Source: Vanilla planifolia
Taxonomy: Eukaryota; Streptophyta; Magnoliopsida; Asparagales; Orchidaceae
NCBI GenBank assembly: GCA_023846275.1
Contig: CM043870.1
Span: 16,972,385-17,036,384 of the forward strand
DNA: 64,000 nucleotides
Direction: 5' to 3'
Made by a program: the position numbers and the translations under genes. Under the pieces are notes generated by a model. The model was given only the letters and a program-made list of their open reading frames with translations. It ran no database searches and was not told the origin of the DNA. Below, piece after piece: positions 37,327 through 48,722 of the stretch (the first letter of the stretch is position 1; each line of letters opens with the position of its first letter).

Positions 37327-37444
37327 ATGTGCGACCATACCAGCATTATGGCACTGGATCTCATTAGAACTCCAAAGTTAAGCATGCTTGGGCGAGAGTA
37401 GTATTGGGATGGGTGACCTCTTGAGAAGTTCTCGTGTTGCACAT
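37327..37444 (+). rRNA. 5S rRNA: 5S rRNA gene copy 10
   Basis: 118-nt 5S-like gene with C104T as its only difference from the array consensus. Partner of copy 19. Confidence 0.85.
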
Positions 37445-39528
37445 GTTTTTTCATAGAATTTTTATTTTCTAATGAATGATAATTTATTTTCACATACTAA
37501 TGTTAAAAAAGGTAAATTCTTATAAATGATATTTTATAATTATCATATTTTTAATCAAGTTTTAATAATAACTTTACGACATTATTGTTAACTTCATAAA
37601 ATAAAAAATATGACACATAATATGATGTAGTAAAATAATAACCTTAATTTAGTTCAATATTGAGCAAAATGGCTTATATGAATTAAAATAAATTAAGGTT
37701 AATTTATGTTTATAATGGTATATATATGATATGCATAGAATTTTCTCAACATAAAAATATTATATTATAAAATATCAAAAGTATAAAATTATATTATTAA
37801 TGTTAAATATTATTTATATTTATATATAACACATATATCACATCACATAAATATAAAATATTATAATAAAATTATATAGATTATTTATTTATTTTTTTAA
37901 GTTTATGCATAAAAAAGATAATATTAAATTAATAGTCATAATATTCTCTAAGTATTTTTAATATTCTAATATAATAATAATCCTCAAAAAATTTTTATAT
38001 TTTATTATTAAAAAATATTATATTTCATTTACTTTTTATACTTATTAAATTATAAGTTTAATTTTGAAACTGTAATTCTTATTAAATTATTTTTCTATCT
38101 TTTTTCTTTTTATCATGATCGCTCACATATTCTCTTTCCTCTTGATCCTATTATCATCTTATTCTTTCTTTCCTTTTTATCTTATTATATTATTCTTGGC
38201 CTCTCTCTTTTCTGCCATTGTCTACTCTGTCATCTCTCTCTATTTTGTTAATTCTTTCGATCGCTTCTATGTTCTCTCTTTTCATTTTCTTTTCATAATT
38301 AGTTTTTAATAATTAGTTTATGATGTTTTTATTAATTTGATATAATAATAAACATGGTAAATCATATTGATAAAATAAAATAATGACATTGTTTTTGTTT
38401 AATATTAAGTAAAATAACCTATAATAATCTCTAATTAATTTATTCTTATAATAATATGTATTTTATATTTATAGAATTTTCTAAATATAAAATGTTATTT
38501 TACTAAAAATTACTAATCTAAAATTATATCCTTAATACGAAATATTATTTATATTTATTATCAAAGTTAAATCATACAAAGAAAATATATTAGGATAATC
38601 ATTAAATTTATTATTTAAATAACTTTTTTAATTTTAAGTATGAATAAAATGATATTAAATTTATATTTAAAATATTCTCTATCTATTTTTAATATTCTAA
38701 AATAATAATGAATCTCGAATATTTTTTATGTCTTATTATTATTAAAAATTATACATTTTTTATTTTTATATTTAATAAATATTATAAGGTTAAATAATAA
38801 GAATTTAATTTTTATTAAATAAATTTTCTTATTTTTTCCTCTTTATCATAAAGTCTCAGATATTGTCTCTTTTCTCTCTCTCCTATTGTCATTCTTTTAT
38901 CTCTCTCTTCATTCTTTATCACATTATATTCTTTTTGGCTTCTCTCTCTCCTTTATTCTTCACTATTTTCTCATTTTCTTTCTCTCTCTCTCTCTCTCTG
39001 TTTACTTATTTATTTATTCGCTGTATCTCATCTATGTTCTCTCTTTTCTTTTTCTTTTTGTTAAATCCTCTCTCATCTCTCTCTATTATTATTTTTCTCT
39101 TTATTTTGCTATTATTAATTTGTGAATTTCTCCCTCTCAGAGAAAAGTTACCTACATCTCCATCATCTCTTTTTCAACACAAGAACTAACAAATCTCTCA
39201 TATTACATAGCTTAATATATAATATGTTTTATAAATATATATCTTTAGTAATATTGATTGAGTAATTAAATTTTATATTTATAAGAAAATTAATATAATG
39301 AAATAAAGTCTTATATGTTAATATCTAGAATATGAACAGTAGCATTATGTATAGTTTTTTTTATTAATTATATATAAAAAATATTAATACTATAAACTAT
39401 TATGACGCATAAAATAATCATAAATATTTTTTTCAAAGTGCATATATTAGATAATTTAGAAAAGTTTAGATGTTGTTCGTAATCTTAACGGGTAACAACA
39501 CAAATATGTTTTTTTGTCTTATGCATGC
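37445..39528 (+). repeat. 5S spacer 10 (2084 bp, short B TC run)
   Basis: B block near 38115. In the A block near 38851 the usual ATG is AAG. Partner of spacer 19. Confidence 0.9.
39501..39528 (+). promoter_or_regulatory. Upstream 5S promoter elements (representative copy)
   Basis: Plant 5S genes typically have a TATA-like box near -28, GC near -12 and C at -1. Here AAATAT lies at about -27 to -22 and C at -1, while -13/-12 is GT rather than GC. A palindromic GCATGCATG abuts the start. The same arrangement precedes the other 5S copies. Confidence 0.5.
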
Positions 39529-39646
39529 ATGTGCGACCATACCAGCATTATGGCACTGGATCTCATTAGAACTCCAAAGTTAAGCATGCTTGGGCGAGAG
39601 TAGTATTGGGATGGGTGACCTCTTGAGAAGTCCTCGTGTTGCACAT
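39529..39646 (+). rRNA. 5S rRNA: 5S rRNA gene copy 11 (array consensus)
   Basis: This copy equals the array consensus. It has A1-U118 and U2-A117 in helix I, U20-A58 in helix II, U29-A48 in helix III and U78-A98 in helix IV. The usual land-plant gene (recalled) has G-C or C-G at each of these. The loop E motif AGTA (74-77) with GAA (99-101) is intact. Upstream there is a TATA-like AAATAT at about -27 to -22 and C at -1, and T6 follows the 3' end. This is one of the two best candidates for a functional copy. Confidence 0.9.
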
Positions 39647-39653
39647 GTTTTTT
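39646..39653 (+). terminator. Pol III oligo-T terminator (representative copy)
   Basis: A run of six T follows GCACATG directly after the 5S 3' end, as expected for RNA polymerase III termination. The other copies keep at least four T here. Confidence 0.6.
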
Positions 39654-40429
39654 CATAGAATTCTATTTTCTAATGAATGATAATTTATTTTCACATACTA
39701 ATGTTAAAAAAGGTAAATTCTTATAAATGATATTTTATAATTATCATATTTTTAATCAAGTTTTAATAATAACTTTACGACATTATTGTTAACTTCATAA
39801 AATAAAAAATATGGCACATAATATGATGTAGTAAAATAATAACCTTAATTTAGTTCAATATTGAGCAAAATGGCTTATATGAATTAAAATAAATTAAGGT
39901 TAATTTATGTTTATAATGGTATATATATGATATGCATAGAATTTTCTCAACATAAAAATATTATATTATAAAATATCAAAAGTATAAAATTATATTATTA
40001 ATGTTAAATATTATTTATATTTATATATAACATATATATCACATCACATAAATATAAAATATTATAATAAAATTATATAGATTATTTATTTATTTTTTTA
40101 AGTTTAGGCATAAAAAAGATAATATTAAATTAATAGTCATAATATTCTCTAAGTATTTTTAATATTCTAAAAAAATAATAATCCTCAAAAAATTTTTATC
40201 TTTTATTATTAAAAAATATTATATTTCATTTACTTTTTATACTTATTAAATTATAAGTTTAATTTTGAAACTGTAATTCTTATTAAATTATTTTTCTATC
40301 TTTTTTCTTTTTATCATGATCGCTCACATATTCTCTTTCCTCTCGATCCTATTATCATCTTATTCTTTCTTTACTTTTTATCTTATTATATTATACTTGG
40401 CCTCTCTCTCTTCTGCCATTCTCTACTCT

Positions 40430-40460
<31 letters not shown>

Positions 40461-41745
40461 ATTTTGTTAATTCTTTCGATCGCTTCTATGTTCTCTCTTT
40501 TCATTTTCTTTTCATAATTAGTTTTTAATAATTAGTTTATGATGTTTTTATTAATTTGATATAATAATAAACATGGTAAATCATATTGATAAAATAAAAT
40601 AATGACATTGTTTTTGTTTAATATTAAGTAAAATAACCTATAATAATCTCTAATTAATTTATTCTTATAATAATATGTATTTTATATTTATAGAATTTTC
40701 TAAATATAAAATGTTATTTTACTAAAAATTACTAATCTAAAATTATATCCTTAATACGAAATATTATTTATATTTATTATCAAAGTTAAATCATACAAAG
40801 AAAATATATTAGGATAATCATTAAATTTATTATTTAAATAACTTTTTTAATTTTAAGTATGAATAAAATGATATTAAATTTATATTTAAAATATTCTCTA
40901 TCTATTTTTAATATTCTAAAATAATAATGAATCTCGAATATTTTTTAAATCTTATTATTATTAAAAATTATACATTTTTTATTTTTATATTTAATAAATA
41001 TTATAAGGTTAAATAATAAGAATTTAATTTTTATTAAATAAATTTTCTTATTTTTTCCTCTTTATCATAATGTCTCAGATATTGTCTCTTTTCTCTCTCT
41101 CCTATTGTCATTCTTTTATCTCTCTCTTCATTCTTTATCACATTATATTCTTTTTGGCTTCTCTCTCTCCTTTATTCTTCACTATTTTCTCATTTTCTTT
41201 CTCTCTCTCTCTCTCTGTTTACTTATTTATTTATTCGCTGTATCTCATCTATGTTCTCTCTTTTCTTTTTCTTTTTGTTAAATCCTCTCTCATCTCTCTC
41301 TATTATTATTTTTCTCTTTATTTTGCTATTATTAATTTGTGAATTTCTCCCTCTCAGAGAAAAGTTACCTACATCTCCATCATCTCTTTTTCAACACAAG
41401 AACTAACAAATCTCTCATATTACATAGCTTAATATATAATATGTTTTATAAATATATATCTTTAGTAATATTGATTGAGTAATTAAATTTTATATTTATA
41501 AGAAAATTAATATAATGAAATAAAGTCTTATATGTTAATATCTAGAATATGAACAGTAGCATTATGTATAGTTTTTTTTATTAATTATATATAAAAAATA
41601 TTAATACTATAAACTATTATGACGCATAAAATAATCATAAATATTTTTTTCAAAGTGCATATATTAGATAATTTAGAAAAGTTTAGATGTTGTTCGTAAT
41701 CTTAACGGGTAACAACACAAATATGTTTTTTTGTCTTATGCATGC
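39647..41745 (+). repeat. 5S spacer 11 (2099 bp), reference layout
   Basis: Reference spacer. The B half runs about 39750-40510, with its TC block at about 40316-40465. The A half runs about 40515-41220, with its TC block from about 41070. The unique pre-5S segment occupies about 41230-41745. B and A align along their whole length (shared ACATGG, TAGAATTTTCT, AATATTCTCTA, ATCATGAT/ATCATAAT landmarks), so the spacer contains an old internal duplication. Confidence 0.9.
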
Positions 41746-41824
41746 ATGTGCCACCATACCAGCATTATGGCATTGGATCTCTTTAGAACTCCAAAGTTAA
41801 GCATGCTTGGGCGATAGTAGTATT

Positions 41825-41841
41825 GGGATGGGTGACCTCTT
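41825..41841 (+). repeat. LINE target-site duplication, left copy (block 2)
   Basis: GGGATGGGTGACCTCTT, identical to 44246-44262 and to the pair in block 1. Confidence 0.9.
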
Positions 41842-44245
41842 TTTTTTTTTTTTTTTTTTTCCAAAATTTTATTGATGTAAGAAGTGGTACAAGTGCTTCC
41901 GCCTAGCAGAATTACATAAGTCCTAATTTGCTAAGGGTGAGGATTTCTGCAGAAAGCAGATGCCTCGTTCCCCCATTATAAAGCTGAGCAAGAAACCGTT
42001 GAGATTCCCAAAGAAATTTGTCCGGAGGGCTGTAGGCACCGTCAAAAATCGCAGAGTTCCAGTTCTTCCAGGCCATCCAACATATAGTAGTAGGAATCAC
42101 AAAGGCAAGGGAGCTTATAGTGGAGCAGCGCGACCACCAGTAAAGAATCCTGTTATGGTAGGGCAGCGGACTGGCGATGCCCAAACGATGTTTAAACCAA
42201 AGCCAAGTAGGATTGGAATGAGAGCAGTTCCAGAAAATGTGGTCCATGGTATCAATTGCAGGGCAGAAAGGGCATTTGGGAGTAAGAGAGATACCGATTC
42301 TTTGGATCTTATGAGGAAGGGGGAGGGCGTCATTTAGGATTCTCCATAGCAGGATAGAAATTTTTGTTGGGATCCTCTTGTGCCACAGGAGGTTGGCACG
42401 AAAATGGCTTTTGAACTGAGGTAGGACCAAGTGGCAGATCTTACCGTAAGCCAACGCGAAGGAGAACTTCCCATAGTTGTCCGTGCAGCACCCAACCCAA
42501 AGCCCCACCCAATTGAGCTGGCTCATCAGGTCGTCCGCAGGGGGACGGAAGCTGGTCCGAGCGTCCTGCCTGCGACCGAAATCGTCCGAACCGGACGAAG
42601 CGGAGCCGGAGCGGTCCGAACCGTCATTGTCCCCGGCACGCACGAAACGCAGCTGGTGAATAAACCGAACCAATCTTCTCCATCCCGACGAGTCCCCCTG
42701 GCGAATAGAAATACCATCTTCCCTGGCGAGGTACGCTTGCAGCACGAATCGGGACCATGGCGTAACAGTGTGGAGAATACGCCACCAGATAGACGCAGTT
42801 TGAGTGAGGACCTGAGAGCCGAAATTGAAAAGACCGATGCCAGAGCAGTTGGTGGGTCTGGCGAGCTTATGCCAGGCGGCCCAGTGATGTTTATTGCCGA
42901 ATTTGGTTCTACCCCAGAAAAAATTGGCAAGGAAGCTGTTGATGCGGCTGATCACCACTTTCAGCGGGTTCAAAGCAGCCGAGACATAGGAATACATGGA
43001 AGAGACCACCGAGTTGATTAGGACCTTTCTGCCCCCCATGGAAAGCAGCCGGTTCTGCCAGGAAGAGATGCGAGACCTGACTGAGTCGATTAGCCTCTGA
43101 AACTGACCCAAACGGACAGGCCCAGAGTCAAGGCTGCAGCCAAGGTGGAGAAAGGGCAGCGGCTTGGCTTTGAATCCCAGCAGACGGAACGTCAGCTTTT
43201 TAGTTCCAGCCGGAGTGGATTTAGCATGAATAATGAAAGATTTATCCCTGTTAAGCTCGAGAGCAGAGGCCTGAAGGAATAGTTCGAGGTGGTTGAGCAG
43301 AGCCCGGAGAGAGTTTCTGTTGCTAGTAGTGAAGATGATGAGGTCATCCGCAAAAGCCAGATGCGAGACAGGGGCACAGCCCGGGATGGAAGAAAACTTC
43401 ATAACCTCACCGGAGTTATAGGCGTGACGCAGGACCCGACTAAACGAATCCAATAATATGATGAACAGAGCCGGCGAAAGGGGGTCCCCTTGACGAACGC
43501 CACAGCACGGCTGAAAAAAACCTTTAGGAGAGCCATTTACAAGGACAGATAACCAGGTGGAATTGAGTACATTGCTTATGAGGGTGCAGAGATGGTCATT
43601 GAAGCCACGGGCCCGAAGGACAGCGTGCAAGAAATCCCAATTAACACTGTCAAAAGTAGACTTAAAGTCGATTTTGAGAAGGAGATTCCGGTCTTTGCGT
43701 CGTCTGTTGATCCGGGTTAACATCTCCTGAACCAGCAACAGGTTGTCGGTGATATTCCTCCCCTTGACAAAGGCGGACTGCTCGGCGGAGATGAGCCCAG
43801 GAAGCAAAGGGGCAAGTCTGGAGAAGAGCAGTTTGGTAAACAGTTTGCTACCCACGTTGCATAAAGCGATTGGGCGAAAGTCATTTGGGGAGGAGGCAGC
43901 CGGGGACTTGGGGATCAAGCAAAGCCATGCCGCGCCAAGGGCTTTAGGGATAGCAGTACCAGATAGGAAGTCGTTGCAGGCGTCGACCAAATCCTGAGCC
44001 AAGAGCAACCAACATTGCTTGAAGAATTTGACCGTGAAGCCATCCGGTCCAGGAGCACTCGAATCCGCCATGGCCGATAGAACCCCAAACAGCTCAAGGG
44101 CGTCCGTTGGTCGAGTAAGACTCGCATTCTGGGCCGGTGAGATGGAGTGCGGCGAGTGCGACAAAATGGAGTCGACGGCAGAATTGCTGATTGGTCTGTC
44201 CTTGTACAAATTACAGAAGTGGGAGACGAGAAATTGATCCAGTTC
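41842..44245 (-). mobile_element. 5'-truncated L1-clade LINE, copy 2
   Basis: 2404 bp, nearly identical to the element at 17307-19710, including truncation point, poly-A length and target-site duplication. It is a duplicate of the same insertion, not an independent one. Differences seen include 42917 and 43037. Confidence 0.93.
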
Positions 44246-44284
44246 GGGATGGGTGACCTCTTGAGAAGTCCTCGTGTTGCACAT
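41912..44284 (-). CDS. LINE reverse transcriptase ORF fused to antisense 5S sequence, copy 2
   Basis: 790 codons with the same architecture as the copy in block 1: 13 residues from antisense 5S, then RT with Asp206 and FADD 311-314, then zf-RVT (CPFC 671-674). It differs at residue 416 (Met) and residue 456 (Phe). Met416 gives the SMGGR form that I recall as usual in plant LINE RTs, so the Ile in copy 1 is more likely the derived state. Endonuclease and ORF1 are absent. Confidence 0.85.
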   Translation of the reverse strand: MCNTRTSQEVTHPELDQFLVSHFCNLYKDRPISNSAVDSILSHSPHSISPAQNASLTRPTDALELFGVLSAMADSSAPGPDGFTVKFFKQCWLLLAQDLVDACNDFLSGTAIPKALGAAWLCLIPKSPAASSPNDFRPIALCNVGSKLFTKLLFSRLAPLLPGLISAEQSAFVKGRNITDNLLLVQEMLTRINRRRKDRNLLLKIDFKSTFDSVNWDFLHAVLRARGFNDHLCTLISNVLNSTWLSVLVNGSPKGFFQPCCGVRQGDPLSPALFIILLDSFSRVLRHAYNSGEVMKFSSIPGCAPVSHLAFADDLIIFTTSNRNSLRALLNHLELFLQASALELNRDKSFIIHAKSTPAGTKKLTFRLLGFKAKPLPFLHLGCSLDSGPVRLGQFQRLIDSVRSRISSWQNRLLSMGGRKVLINSVVSSMYSYVSAALNPLKVVISRINSFLANFFWGRTKFGNKHHWAAWHKLARPTNCSGIGLFNFGSQVLTQTASIWWRILHTVTPWSRFVLQAYLAREDGISIRQGDSSGWRRLVRFIHQLRFVRAGDNDGSDRSGSASSGSDDFGRRQDARTSFRPPADDLMSQLNWVGLWVGCCTDNYGKFSFALAYGKICHLVLPQFKSHFRANLLWHKRIPTKISILLWRILNDALPLPHKIQRIGISLTPKCPFCPAIDTMDHIFWNCSHSNPTWLWFKHRLGIASPLPYHNRILYWWSRCSTISSLAFVIPTTICWMAWKNWNSAIFDGAYSPPDKFLWESQRFLAQLYNGGTRHLLSAEILTLSKLGLM
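44246..44262 (+). repeat. LINE target-site duplication, right copy (block 2)
   Basis: Exact 17-bp match to 41825-41841. The 5S 3' part follows. Confidence 0.9.
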
Positions 44285-45067
44285 GTTTTCTCATAGAATT
44301 CTATTTTCTAATGAATGATAATTTATTTTCACATACTAATGTTAAAAAAGGTAAATTCTTATAAATGATATTTTATAATTATCATATTTTTAATCAAGTT
44401 TTAATAATAACTTTACGACATTATTATTAACTTCATAAAATAAAAAATATGGCACATAATATGATGTAGTAAAATAATAACCTTAATTTAGTTCAATATT
44501 GAGCAAAATGGCTTATATGAATTAAAATAAATTAGGGTTAATTTATGTTTATAATGGTATATCTATGATATGCATAGAATTTTCTCAACATAAAAATATT
44601 ATATTATAAAATATCAAAAGTATAAAATTATATTATTAATGTTAAATATTATTTATATTTATATATAACACATATATCACATCACATAAATATAAAATAT
44701 TATAATAAAATTATATAGATTATTTATTTATTTTTTTAAGTTTAGGCATAAAAAAGATAATATTAAATTAATAGTCATAATATTCTCTAAGTATTTTTAA
44801 TATTCTAAAATAATAATAATCCTCAAAAAATTTTTATATTTTATTATTAAAAAATATTATATTTCATTTACTTTTTATACTTATTAAATTATAAGTTTAA
44901 TTTTGAAACTGTAATTCTTATTAAATTATTTTTCTATCTTTTTTCTTTTTATCATGATCGCTCACATATTCTCTTTCCTCTCGATCCTATTATCATCTTA
45001 TTCTTTCTTTACTTTTTATCTTATTATATTATTCTTGGCCTCTCTCTCTTCTGCCATTCTCTACTCT

Positions 45068-45106
<39 letters not shown>

Positions 45107-46390
45107 TTTGTTAATTCTTTCGATCGCTTCTATGTTCTCTCTTTTCATTTTCTTTTCATAATTAGTTTTTAATAATTAGTTTATGATGTTTTTATTAATT
45201 TGATATAATAATAAACATGGTAAATCATATTGATAAAATAAAATAATGACATTATTTTTGTTTAATATTAAGTAAAATAACCTATAATAATCTCTAATTA
45301 ATTTATTCTTATAATAATATGTATTTTATATTTATAGAATTTTCTAAATATAAAATGTTATTTTACTAAAAATTACTAATCTAAAATTATATACTTAATA
45401 CGAAATATTATTTATATTTATTATCAAAGTTAAATCATACAAAGAAAATATATTAGGATAATCATTAAATTTATTATTTAAATAACTTTTTTAATTTTAA
45501 GTATGAATAAAATGATATTAAATTTATCTTTAAAATATTCTCTATCTATTTTTAATATTCTAAAATAATAATGAATCTCGAATATTTTTTTATGTCTTAT
45601 TATTATTAAAAATTATACATTTTTTATTTTTATATTTAATAAATATTATAAGGTTAAATAATAAGAATTTAATTTTTATTAAATAAATTTTCTTATTTTT
45701 TCCTGTTTATCATAATGTCTCAGATATTGTCTCTTTTTTCTCTCTCCTATTGTCATTCTTTTATCTCTCTCTTCATTCTTTATAACATTATATTCTTTTT
45801 GGCTTCTCTATCTCCTTTATTCTTCACTATTTTCTCCCTTTCTTTCTCTCTCTCTCTCTCTCTTTACTTATTTATTTATTCGCTGTATCTCATCTATGTT
45901 CTCTCTTTTCTTTTTCTTTTTGTTAAATCCTCTCTCATCTCTCTCTATTATTATTTTTCTCTTTATTTTGCTATTATTAATTTGTGAATTTCTCCCTCTC
46001 AGAGAAAAGTTACCTACATCTCCATCATCTCTTTTTCAACACAAGAACTAACAAATCTCTCATATTACATAGCTTAATATATAATATGTTTTATAAATAT
46101 ATATCTTTAGTAATATTGATTGAGTAATTAAATTTTATATTTATAAGAAAATTAATATAATGAAATAAAGTCTTATATATTAATATCTAGAATATGAACA
46201 GTAGCATTATGTATAGTTTTTTTTATTAATTATATATAAAAAATATTAATACTATAAACTATTATGACGCATAAAATAATCATAAATATTTTTTTCAAAG
46301 TGCATATATTAGATAATTTAGAAAAGTTTAGATGTTGTTCGTAATCTTAACGGGTAACAACACAAATATGTTTTTTTGTCTTATGCATGC
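44285..46390 (+). repeat. 5S spacer 12 (2106 bp)
   Basis: Partner of spacer 2. B block near 44954 with a long TC run, A block near 45715. Shares the private TATAAC and TTCTCCCTTTC variants of the A block with spacer 2. Confidence 0.9.
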
Positions 46391-46508
46391 ATGTGCGACC
46401 ATACCAGCATTATGGCATTGGATCTCATTAGAACTCCAAAGTTAAGCATGCTTAGGCGAGAGTAGTATTGGGATGGGTGACCTCTTGAGAAGTCCTCGTG
46501 TTGCACAT
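46391..46508 (+). rRNA. 5S rRNA: 5S rRNA gene copy 13
   Basis: 118-nt 5S-like gene with C28T and G64A, identical in variants to copy 3 in block 1. G64A disrupts a helix II pair. Confidence 0.85.
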
Positions 46509-48604
46509 GTTTTTTCATAGAATTCTATTTTCTAATGAATGATAATTTATTTTCACATACTAATGTTAAAAAAGGTAAATTCTTATAAATGATATTTTAT
46601 AATTATCATATTTTTAATCAAGTTTTAATAATAACTTTACGACATTATTGTTAACTTCATAAAATAAAAAATATGACACATAATATGATGTAGTAAAATA
46701 ATAACCTTAATTTAGTTCAATATTGAGCAAAATGGCTTATATGAATTAAAATAAATTAAGGTTAATTTATGTTTATAATGGTATATATATGATATGCATA
46801 GAATTTTCTCAACATAAAAATATTATATTATGAAATATCAAAAGTATAAAATTATATTATTAATGTTAAATATTATTTATATTTATATATAACAAATATA
46901 TCACATCACATAAATATAAAATATTATAATAAAATTATATAGATTATTTATTTATTTTTTTAAGTTTAGGCATAAAAAAGATAATATTAAATTAATAGTC
47001 ATAATATTCTCTAAGTATTTTTAATATTCTAAAATAATAATAATCCTCAAAAAATTTTTATATTTTATTATTAAAAAATATTATATTTCATTTACTTTTT
47101 ATACTTATTAAATTATAAGTTTAATTTTGAAACTGTAATTCTTATTAAATTATTTTTCTATCTTTTTTCTTTTTATCATGATCGCTCACATATTCTCTTT
47201 CCTCTCGATCCTATTATCATCTTATTCTTTCTTTACTTTTTATCTTATTATATTATTCTTGGCCTCTCTCTCTTCTGCCATTCTCTACTCTGTCATCTCT
47301 CTCTCTCTCTCTCTCTATTTTGTTAATTCTTTCGATCGCTTCTATGTTCTCTCTTTTCATTTTCTTTTCATAATTAGTTTTTAATAATTAGTTTATGATG
47401 TTTTTATTAATTTGATATAATAATAAACATGGTAAATCATATTGATAAAATAAAATAATGACATTATTTTTGTTTAATATTAAGTAAAATAACCTATAAT
47501 AATCTCTAATTAATTTATTCTTATAATAATTTGTATTTTATATTTATAGAATTTTCTAAATATAAAATGTTATTTTACTAAAAATTACTAATCTAAAATT
47601 ATATACTTAATACGAAATATTATTTATATTTATTATCAAAGTTAAATCATACAAAGAAAATATATTAGGATAATCATTAAATTTATTATTTAAATAATTT
47701 TTTTAATTTTAAGTATGAATAAAATGATATTAAATTTATATTTAAAATATTCTCTATCTATTTTTAATATTCTAAAATAATAATGAACCTCGAATATTTT
47801 TTATGTCTTATTATTATTAAAAATTATACATTTTTTATTTTTATATTTAATAAATATTATAAGGTTAAATAATAAGAAATTTATTTTTATTAAATAAATT
47901 TTCTTATTTTTTCCTGTTTATCATAATGTCTCAGATATTGTCTCTTTTTTCTCTCTCCTATTGTCATTCTTTTATCTCTCTCTTCATTCTTTATCACATT
48001 ATATTCTTTTTGGCTTCTCTCTCTCCTTTATTCTTCACTATTTTCTCATTTTCTTTCTCTCTCTCTCTCTCTCTCTCTTTACTTATTTATTTATTCGCTG
48101 TATCTCATCTATGTTCTCTCTTTTCTTTTTCTTTTTATTAAATCCTCTCTCATCTCTCTCTATTATTATTTTTCTCTTTATTTTGCTATTATTAATTTGT
48201 GAATTTCTCCCTCTCAGAGAAAAGTTACCTACATCTCCATCATCTCTTTTTCAACACAAGAACTAACAAATCTCTCATATTACATAGCTTAATATATAAT
48301 ATGTTTTATAAATATATATCTTTAGTAATATTGATTGAGTAATTAAATTTTATATTTATAAGAAAATTAATATAATGAAATAAAGTCTTATATGTTAATA
48401 TCTAGAATATGAACAGTAGTATTATGTATATTTTTTTTATTAATTATATATAAAAAATATTAATACTATAAACTATTATGACGCATAAAATAATCATAAA
48501 TATTTTTTTCAAAGTGCATATATTAGATAATTTAGAAAAGTTTAGATGTTGTTCGTAATCTTAACGGGTAACAACACAAATATGTTTTTTTGTCTTATGC
48601 ATGC
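46509..48604 (+). repeat. 5S spacer 13 (2096 bp)
   Basis: Partner of spacer 3. B block near 47178, A block near 47926. Shares the ATGAACCTCG variant with it. Confidence 0.9.
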
Positions 48605-48722
48605 ATGTGCGACCATACCAGCATTATGGCACTGGATCTCATTAGAACTCCAAAGTTAAGCATGCTTGGGCGAGAGTAGTATTGGGATGGGTGACCTCTT
48701 GAGAAGTTCTCGTGTTGCACAT
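48605..48722 (+). rRNA. 5S rRNA: 5S rRNA gene copy 14
   Basis: 118-nt 5S-like gene with C104T. It lacks the T23G change of its partner copy 4, which is therefore a mutation that arose after block duplication. Confidence 0.85.

Larger units (their letters stand above)
17211..41745 (+). repeat. Higher-order repeat block 1 (about 24.5 kb, ten 5S units plus LINE)
   Basis: This runs from the LINE-bearing 5S copy to the next LINE-bearing 5S copy, 24,535 bp. The LINE, its target-site duplication and unit-specific variants recur at the same spacing in block 2. Upstream of 17211 the match drops to ordinary between-unit similarity (for example the A block near 16521 has different variants), so the block boundary lies just upstream of that 5S gene. 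Confidence 0.85.
41746..44284 (+). pseudogene. 5S rRNA: 5S rRNA gene copy 12, disrupted by a LINE
   Basis: Same disruption as copy 2: 5' part 41746-41841, 3' part 44246-44284, with the same private changes G7C, C28T, A37T and G70T. Shared private changes and the shared insertion show descent from a single disrupted gene by block duplication. Confidence 0.9.

Noticed and set aside
17377-44284. Two independent LINE insertions showing 5S target specificity
   Set aside because: Both have the same truncation point, target duplication and host-gene private variants, so they are one insertion copied by block duplication.
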